From: a virus
Direction: 5' to 3' (one strand)
Virus record (IMG/VR): IMGVR_UViG_3300035201_000081
Coordinates: 1-26,306 of that record
Length of the DNA stretch: 26,306 bases
Shown here: positions 20,958 through 26,306 of the stretch, piece after piece
Layout of the letters: every line of letters starts with the position of its first letter
How positions within the stretch are numbered: the first letter of the stretch is position 1
Notes under the pieces: generated by a model
What the model was told of the DNA's origin: nothing
The model's database searches: none
What the model saw: only the letters and a program-made list of their open reading frames with translations
Translations under genes and position numbers: made by a program

Positions 20958-23900
20958 ATGTCAGGCGGACACGATAACGGTTGGTTCCAGCAGAACTGTG
21001 ACCCTTCTCCAGATACCACGACTACCGTAACAACGGTACCGTCTGGAGGGGGTCCAGTTAACACTGATGCTGCAGGAAATCCTGCACCTAGAACTGCTAC
21101 ACAAGTAATAGAAAACCTAGTTGGTCAGTGCTACCCTTCGCAAGCACCTCAGACCATAAGAAATTTTATACCTGATGATGACAAGAGAACAGATACAGAT
21201 CCACTTGAGTGGGACTTAGGATTTTTATACGATTCACTAATTGATTTGGGTATACCTGTAACAGGTTTACCATCTAAGGTTAAGGTAACATTCCCTGATG
21301 GTAAGGATGAAACGTCAGGTAAGGTATGTCTTAATGATCCTGATGATCCTAATTCAGAAGTAAATTGTGATGGAAACTATGAGTACGAAGCGTGTATAAA
21401 AGAACATCTTAATTGTATATTCAAACCTTATGCTGGTGGTGCGTGGAAGCCACCCCAAGCAGACTGTGATACGTTCGTAGCTGAAGGTCAGTTTGGTATT
21501 ACTAATAAGGTATGTGTTAGGAACTGTGTACACCCTAGAGTTCCCATATATCAGCACGAGAAGAACGATAATTCAAACCACACATACACAATGACATCTG
21601 ATACTCCTTCGGGGTACAGTAATACTAAGGTAGCTTGGTATGGTCACCAAGGAGAGACAGATAAAGCTATACCTGTGTATGTTTCATACTCATCGACAAA
21701 CATTGATACAATGTTGACCACCGATCCAGCAGGTGAGAAGAGTACAATGGATGCTGCTGGTATGGGTGCCAGAGATACAGTAATGTTCTATGCTTATCGT
21801 GATCCTACCGAGATCATTGGTGCATTAGGTGAAGGTGAGCAGGGTACTCCATTGTACAGATACTATAACCCTATCACTTTAGATCACAGGTATACTGTTA
21901 CTCCTATTGGTGGTGCACCTATCAATCCTAACCTTGATAAAGGATACTATGATTTAACAGAGCAAGTTGATGCTGATCTATTGATAGAATTCAACTGTGC
22001 TAGAGGTTCTGCAGGATATAAGAATACATTTGGATACTATCTGACCAGTGGGGCTGATATGGATCCTACTTTTGGTGAGATATTATTGTCTAATGCTACT
22101 GATGCTACAGGTTATAGATCATTTACTATACCTGCTGCTACTCTCAACCAGTATGCACCTTGTCGCTTAGGGTTTGTGTTGATCCCTAATGGATACCAAG
22201 TCAATGGTTCATCTGCTGTTGCAATCGGTACTGATTTAGCATTCACTACACTCAACACAGGGTGGACTACCATAGGACTTGGCAGTTCCCAGTCAAATTA
22301 TTCCCTGTTTTCAGAGTCGAGATTAAACCCCATAGTAAATGGTAGACACAAGAGAACTACTCGCTGGACATCACGTTGGTGGCAGTGGTGGGAAGATCTA
22401 GTAGATGGTGATGATGACTATGATGATGTTAAAATATCATATCGTTTGAACTATGCTGGTAGTAACTGGTACTATGAAGGTATACAGTGTCACGTCTTTA
22501 AAGAACTCGTTGAGCCAGAGTATATGGAACTCCGAGGTACAAATGATTGTGAAGATAGTTGGTTCACTCCAAGAGGATTTACTGATGCAGCTCTTACTCG
22601 TCACGAGTGTGGACGTTTAGAAGAAGGAGAGTTTGGTTGTTCTAAATGTACTGGTGATTATTCTTTCAAGAGAAATGCTACTCAAACTGTTACTGCTGTT
22701 AGATCAGGTACTGTATCTCTTAGATCACACGGTGGTATGACTGGAGGGTTTGGTGACTGTACTGTATTCACCTATGAACTATTAAAGAATGGTACACAGA
22801 TACATATAGATTCTCCTGCTGTTCAAGAGTGGAAGAGTATAGGTGAGAAACTACACGAGTTTACTATTGCTAAGGGTGATGATATTACATTTAGAATTGT
22901 TAGTATAGATCAAGGACATTACAATGGATCAGTAACACCAGCTTTCTCTCTAAGAGATGAAGGTAGTGGTGCTATCTTCTGTCAATGGGGTGTACAACTT
23001 ACAACTATTGCTCAGAATTATTCTGCTGCACAACAAGGACAGCCTGTAGGGTCTACAGGACCCTGTGGTATCGTTGGTTCCTTTAGTCTATATGATTTAA
23101 CTGATGCGTCTAACACCACCTCTGCGTGGAGTACAGGTGGCGGTCTGACTAATAATATACTGACTGTTAATAGTATACCAGGTGCATTTGGTGATGATAA
23201 TGATGTTGATGATGATACTTCAGGTGTAATGGTACGTGAGATAAAGAATGGTTTATCAGTTTCTATACAGTATGAAGTTAATCCAGGACTGGTACAGTAT
23301 AAAGTCCTTGGTGTCGTTGACCACGGGGAAGGAGGATATCGTACGGGACAACTCTTAAGGTACTATGTTGGTACAAATAAAGATACTGGTGAGAAGTTCT
23401 GGCAAGGTCTTCGTATTGATACTATTGATGGTACCAATTGTCCTACTACAGGTATTGTACAGTCACTATCCTTCCAGAGTATACTAGAAGACAATGAACT
23501 CAATCAGTATGGGTTACCACCTGCTAAAACATTGATGGTTGCTCAAGGTATACAATCATCCACTTACTATGATTCACATCTCAGTACACTAGCAGAACAT
23601 TTATTTACTATTGATCTAAAGGACACTGCTGATTCTGTTGAGTCATTACGTGGTGAACCTTGTACGTTGGTACAATATTGGCAGAGGAAGACTGCTGCTG
23701 GTGAACCAGTTAACTTCTATCACGATGTTAGATTGCCTAAGGGGTTGTATTCTATGAACTTTGTTGCTAGATTTAGAGCACAGTTGGTTTACAAACCTGA
23801 ATTAACTAACACACCTGGCGTTCCAGAGAGTAGAGTAGGGTACACATTCAGTTGGTACTTGGATAGTATTATTGATTATGGTATAGGGTATGAGGATGGA

Positions 23901-24167
23901 CAGGAATATGCCTTCGTGTTCCCAGACCCACAAGCAGGTGACTCTGACGGTACTATGATTGAAACTCCGTACTTCCCTAACAACCATTTACTCCCCTCTA
24001 AGATCAGAATTAAGAACGCAGAGACTGGTTACGTCACACGTACTGCTAAGTGGGGTATCTACGAGCAGTCGCACAACAAAAACTCTACTATATGGTATAG
24101 TAATATGAGTAAGGGCAAGACTGATCAGTTTAAAACTTACAACATTATTATTGATGACGCACAATGA
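20958..24167 (+). CDS. Large virion protein with DUF5648-like repeats and DUF4114-like domain
   Basis: The 1069-residue protein is mostly beta in character. Residues 1-190 contain a Thr-rich start and a Cys-rich part (Cys60, 124, 137, 146, 153, 170, 186, 190). Three units at about 196-232, 238-283 and 297-337 follow the DUF5648 pattern (PIYQHEKNDNSNHTYT; PLYRYYNPITLDHRYT). Residues about 340-515 look like DUF4114 with its acidic DLVDGDDDYDDVKISYRL end, probably calcium-binding, preceded by the Trp-rich RWTSRWWQWWED (469-480). The remaining half has further beta domains with Cys pairs and an Asp-rich loop (about 745-755). This suits a tail fibre or adhesin contacting the cell surface. A late-type octamer precedes it. 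Confidence 0.75.
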   Translation: MSGGHDNGWFQQNCDPSPDTTTTVTTVPSGGGPVNTDAAGNPAPRTATQVIENLVGQCYPSQAPQTIRNFIPDDDKRTDTDPLEWDLGFLYDSLIDLGIPVTGLPSKVKVTFPDGKDETSGKVCLNDPDDPNSEVNCDGNYEYEACIKEHLNCIFKPYAGGAWKPPQADCDTFVAEGQFGITNKVCVRNCVHPRVPIYQHEKNDNSNHTYTMTSDTPSGYSNTKVAWYGHQGETDKAIPVYVSYSSTNIDTMLTTDPAGEKSTMDAAGMGARDTVMFYAYRDPTEIIGALGEGEQGTPLYRYYNPITLDHRYTVTPIGGAPINPNLDKGYYDLTEQVDADLLIEFNCARGSAGYKNTFGYYLTSGADMDPTFGEILLSNATDATGYRSFTIPAATLNQYAPCRLGFVLIPNGYQVNGSSAVAIGTDLAFTTLNTGWTTIGLGSSQSNYSLFSESRLNPIVNGRHKRTTRWTSRWWQWWEDLVDGDDDYDDVKISYRLNYAGSNWYYEGIQCHVFKELVEPEYMELRGTNDCEDSWFTPRGFTDAALTRHECGRLEEGEFGCSKCTGDYSFKRNATQTVTAVRSGTVSLRSHGGMTGGFGDCTVFTYELLKNGTQIHIDSPAVQEWKSIGEKLHEFTIAKGDDITFRIVSIDQGHYNGSVTPAFSLRDEGSGAIFCQWGVQLTTIAQNYSAAQQGQPVGSTGPCGIVGSFSLYDLTDASNTTSAWSTGGGLTNNILTVNSIPGAFGDDNDVDDDTSGVMVREIKNGLSVSIQYEVNPGLVQYKVLGVVDHGEGGYRTGQLLRYYVGTNKDTGEKFWQGLRIDTIDGTNCPTTGIVQSLSFQSILEDNELNQYGLPPAKTLMVAQGIQSSTYYDSHLSTLAEHLFTIDLKDTADSVESLRGEPCTLVQYWQRKTAAGEPVNFYHDVRLPKGLYSMNFVARFRAQLVYKPELTNTPGVPESRVGYTFSWYLDSIIDYGIGYEDGQEYAFVFPDPQAGDSDGTMIETPYFPNNHLLPSKIRIKNAETGYVTRTAKWGIYEQSHNKNSTIWYSNMSKGKTDQFKTYNIIIDDAQ

Positions 24168-24445
24168 CAGGACAACGTGAAGCATTTTGGGATCGTCGCT
24201 TGGCAAAATCCCAAAGAGAACTCAAAAAGATTGCAAACATCCTCAAAAAACACGAGGATGATCCCGCTATGGTCAAGAAAAAGATTAAGAAAAACAAAAA
24301 GTATTTCAGAAGTGTACTCGGTGAGCTTGACCGCATCGACGGAACACTATATAATGTTAGTGAACAGACACACGAGGTAAATGTCAACCAAGGAACAGAA
24401 GCAAGCGGGTTGGACGATCCTGATGGAGAGTCTGCAGAAACCTGA
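24164..24445 (+). CDS. Small basic coiled-coil protein (93 aa)
   Basis: It starts with an ATGA overlap after the large virion gene. Residues 1-60 (LAKSQRELKKIANILKKHED and onward) form a Lys-rich helix; the tail is acidic. A structural accessory or chaperone of the fibre gene is possible from position alone. It is not recognised. Confidence 0.6.
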   Translation: MTGQREAFWDRRLAKSQRELKKIANILKKHEDDPAMVKKKIKKNKKYFRSVLGELDRIDGTLYNVSEQTHEVNVNQGTEASGLDDPDGESAET

Positions 24446-24560
24446 CAATAGACTCAGGAACTGTGCTCGCAACCAAGAATGTTATGATGAACTCTTACAG
24501 TACCGTGATGAGGTCGTATTATTCTGCCAAACTCGTTTAAAGGAGGTCCAAGATGATTAA
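24423..24560 (+). CDS. Small hypothetical protein (45 aa)
   Basis: ATG lies inside the end of the previous gene (23-base overlap). The product reads MESLQKPDNRLRNCARNQEC, then YDELLQYRDEVVLFCQTRLK. It has three Cys and a clear amphipathic helix. It ends on the next ATG region, and its last codons contain the AGGAGG used by the following gene. Confidence 0.55.
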   Translation: MESLQKPDNRLRNCARNQECYDELLQYRDEVVLFCQTRLKEVQDD

Positions 24561-24783
24561 CTTAGATGAGAAGTTTCATAACTACTTGGAGAATGGTGGC
24601 AAAACCTTCAGAATAGATGGTGTTAATGAACCCTTAACAGGTTATGGATATAACTGTGATGGAAGTGACATCATAGGGTACTGGGTTAACACAACCAATT
24701 ATAAACTATTTTATAATTTGAATGAACAATTTATCAAAATGGAATCGTTGAATGGAATTGTTTCCAATAAAAGTACATCCTAA
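24553..24783 (+). CDS. Small hypothetical protein (76 aa)
   Basis: It starts MINLDEKFHNYLENGGKTFR with an excellent AGGAGG at 24541-24546. A beta-rich middle (GYGYNCDGSDIIGYWVNTTN) and FYNLNEQFIKMESLNG follow. It is not recognised. Its end overlaps the second oxygenase gene by 32 bases in another frame. Confidence 0.6.
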   Translation: MINLDEKFHNYLENGGKTFRIDGVNEPLTGYGYNCDGSDIIGYWVNTTNYKLFYNLNEQFIKMESLNGIVSNKSTS

Positions 24784-25372
24784 GGAGCACAAAGACAGTG
24801 AGATCGTTCAAGAGATTGATGATCTCATTTCTTTATTGAATGAGACCCAAGACTGGTCAAGCGTATCATATATGTCACCCAATGCTATGCAGGAAACCAT
24901 TCACGGTACGCATAGTAAGCAGCATCTTTTGCAGCTGTTTAAGAAGCATTTAATGCCCAAGCTAACGAGTTTTCTTGGGGAAGCGATAGAAGAATATCTT
25001 GAGTCAATCAAACAGCCAATACCAAACTCTGCGAGTGCATACATAGAACCGTTGAAGGGTGGCTGGGAAATCAGTCAGTCTTGGATAAATATTTGTCCTT
25101 CAGGGAAGAAATTTGAACGTCATACGCACGCAGGTCAAATAATATCTGGTGTGTATTACCACAAGACTCGACCTGAACAGGGAGGAATTCTTTTTTATAA
25201 CCCCAATCCATTTGCAAAGATGTGTCTCTGGGGAAGTGAGGAAGAGGGAATATACTTTGATCCTGTACCAGAATCTGTTATACTATTTCCGTCTTGGTTA
25301 GAGCACCAGACAGAACCTAACGGGACAGATGATCCTCGTTATTCCATTGCGTTTAATGTACACTTACCTTAA
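24752..25372 (+). CDS. 2OG-Fe(II) oxygenase-like protein 2
   Basis: The 206-residue protein is of the PF13759 type. SWINICPSGKKFERHTHAGQ (110-129) supplies the H-x-H pair His124/His126, GVYYHK and GGILFYNPN form the core strands, and LFPSWLEHQTEPN (178-190) supplies distal His185, with Arg196 (PRYSIAFN) to hold 2-oxoglutarate. All expected ligands are present, so it is probably active as an Fe(II)/2-oxoglutarate hydroxylase; the substrate is unknown. It matches the family better than the gene at 16693. The start at ATG 24752 lies inside the previous gene. Confidence 0.82.
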   Translation: MELFPIKVHPKEHKDSEIVQEIDDLISLLNETQDWSSVSYMSPNAMQETIHGTHSKQHLLQLFKKHLMPKLTSFLGEAIEEYLESIKQPIPNSASAYIEPLKGGWEISQSWINICPSGKKFERHTHAGQIISGVYYHKTRPEQGGILFYNPNPFAKMCLWGSEEEGIYFDPVPESVILFPSWLEHQTEPNGTDDPRYSIAFNVHLP

Positions 25373-25378
25373 AGATCT

Positions 25379-25627
25379 ATGGCAGCACCTAGAAACACAA
25401 CCATCTATACGAAACCTGGTTGTCCTTTCTGTAGTAGGATTACAGAGTTATATAAGTTAAAAGGATGGCCGTACAAAGAGTACATCCTTGACAAGAATTT
25501 TACAAGAGAGCAATTCTATATGGAATTTGGACACGGTTCTACCTTCCCACAGTTAATAGTGGATGGGACGAACAGAGGTGGTTGTAATGAGACAATAAGT
25601 TACTTCAAGTCACAGCAACTTCTCTAA
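25379..25627 (+). CDS. Glutaredoxin
   Basis: The 82-residue protein has a thioredoxin fold with the redox motif CPFC (Cys15, Cys18), the cis-proline TFPQL (Pro58) and the GGCNE glutathione-binding corner. Length is standard for glutaredoxin. It likely supplies electrons to the NrdA/NrdB ribonucleotide reductase encoded in this window, as the T4 nrdC product does. No clear Shine-Dalgarno site stands upstream; the start follows the oxygenase stop by six bases. Confidence 0.93.
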   Translation: MAAPRNTTIYTKPGCPFCSRITELYKLKGWPYKEYILDKNFTREQFYMEFGHGSTFPQLIVDGTNRGGCNETISYFKSQQLL

Positions 25628-25630
25628 ATA
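25623..25630 (+). promoter_or_regulatory. Variant late promoter TCTAAATA after the glutaredoxin gene
   Basis: TCTAAATA overlaps the stop of the glutaredoxin gene (CTC TAA), 54 bases before the next ATG. It is the same form as before talC and the large virion gene. Confidence 0.4.
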
Positions 25631-25683
25631 GAAACAGAATTGAGGTTCCTTTTTGTTGTCAACTGTACTATATGGAGAGACCG

Positions 25684-25923
25684 ATGTTCGAGGAAATGAT
25701 CCAGTCATTGTACACTTTCGCTCTGTTCGGAGCATTTATTTTAGGAGGACTAGTCTCTTGGTTAACTAAGGACTATGTTGATGCATACTTAGACAATGCA
25801 GCGTACGCTAAAGCGATTACGCACCCTGAAATGCTAGACGAACAAGGCAACGTTGATCAGACAGAGTTATTATACTTGTCATTCAACGAGCAAGATGATA
25901 CAATAGAACAGGATGAAGATTAA
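25684..25923 (+). CDS. Small single-span membrane protein (79 aa)
   Basis: From ATG 25684 (MFEEMIQSLYTF) it has a transmembrane helix at about 8-27 (SLYTFALFGAFILGGLVSWL) followed by an acidic soluble tail ending IEQDED. GGAGAGA at 25674-25680 favours this start over ATG 25672, which overlaps the ribosome site. Not recognised; the topology is that of a small inner-membrane protein. Confidence 0.6.
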   Translation: MFEEMIQSLYTFALFGAFILGGLVSWLTKDYVDAYLDNAAYAKAITHPEMLDEQGNVDQTELLYLSFNEQDDTIEQDED

Positions 25924-25938
25924 ACCGTCAATTTAATT

Positions 25939-26306
25939 ATGAAATTATTAATCTCAGAGGTCCTTCAGAAAGCACATAGTGCTAAGACTAAGGCAGAGAA
26001 GATCAAAGTTCTTAAGGCGAACAACAGTCAAACACTGCGTTCTCTATTCATTTGGAACTATGATGACTCTGTTAAGTCAGTACTACCTGAAGGTGAAGTG
26101 CCATACCGACCTAATCCAGCACCAATGGGTACAGAACATACTCGTTTGGAAACCGAAGGACGTAAATTCTATTACTTTATTGAAGGAGGTGCTGATAACC
26201 TCTCAATGATAAAGAAAGAGAATATGTTTATTCAACTGTTGGAAGGTCTTCATCCAGAAGAGGCAGAAGTAGTTTGCCTTGTAAAGGATAAGAAATTACA
26301 GTCTAA
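25939..26306 (+). CDS. Conserved T4-like cyanophage protein, DUF6433-like, cut by window edge
   Basis: The open frame starts at ATG 25939 (MKLLISEVLQKAHSAKTKAE) and runs past the end of the window without a stop; 122 codons are visible. Characteristic parts are LRSLFIWNYDDSVKSVLPEG, EHTRLETEGRKFYYFIEGGA and MFIQLLEGLHPEEAEVV. From memory these match a protein family (DUF6433) found in many T4-like cyanophages, whose function I do not know. Confidence 0.75.
   Translation, partial: MKLLISEVLQKAHSAKTKAEKIKVLKANNSQTLRSLFIWNYDDSVKSVLPEGEVPYRPNPAPMGTEHTRLETEGRKFYYFIEGGADNLSMIKKENMFIQLLEGLHPEEAEVVCLVKDKKLQS

Overview
The window reads as part of the genome of a T4-like cyanophage (a contractile-tailed phage of marine Synechococcus or Prochlorococcus). 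The evidence is the combination of T4-type replication and nucleotide genes (a gp61-type primase, class Ia ribonucleotide reductase nrdA and nrdB, a glutaredoxin) with cyanobacterial auxiliary metabolic genes: psbA (photosystem II D1), petF (ferredoxin), talC (transaldolase), def (peptide deformylase), purN and purC, plus two 2-oxoglutarate/Fe(II) oxygenase-like genes. Every gene I can support is on the + strand. Genes are tightly packed, often with ATGA or GTGA stop/start overlaps. T4-type late-promoter octamers (TATAAATA and variants such as TCTAAATA) recur at gene junctions. I recognise no integrase, transposon or CRISPR array.

Layout. 1-7 kb: probable virion or head genes. These include a nucleotidyltransferase whose N-terminus looks like a T4 capsid-targeting signal, two long Lys/Ser-rich proteins, an Ig-like surface protein behind a perfect TATAAATA promoter, and a coiled-coil membrane protein. 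7-11.5 kb: primase, nrdA, nrdB and a small basic protein. 11.5-11.9 kb: a self-contained regulatory cassette with a late-type octamer, an 8-bp-arm palindrome matching the NtcA core GTA-N8-TAC, two tandem RNA elements resembling the glutamine riboswitch (Downstream-peptide/glnA class), a 44-residue DUF4278-like peptide and a strong terminator. 11.9-13.4 kb: talC and small genes, including a GIY-YIG-like nuclease. 13.4-15.1 kb: petF, preceded by a near-consensus Fur box, followed by a chain of overlapping micro-genes. 15.1-16.7 kb: psbA with a consensus sigma70 promoter fused to a late octamer and a 200-nt structured leader, then a terminator and tRNA-Asp. 16.7-19.9 kb: oxygenase, small genes, peptide deformylase, purN, purC. 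19.9-26.3 kb: a ParB-like protein, a 1069-residue virion protein with DUF5648-like and DUF4114-like regions, small genes, a second oxygenase, glutaredoxin, a membrane protein and a DUF6433-like gene cut by the window edge.

How the genes fit together (inference from family knowledge): PsbA and ferredoxin keep photosynthetic electron flow going during infection. Transaldolase diverts carbon into the pentose phosphate pathway for NADPH and ribose. PurN, PurC, NrdA, NrdB and glutaredoxin turn this into dNTPs. Peptide deformylase may support rapid D1 turnover. The regulatory sequences suggest that the phage reads host physiology (glutamine, possibly 2-oxoglutarate/NtcA, and iron) as well as its own late program. 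All functions come from sequence motifs read by eye; no search or folding program was run.
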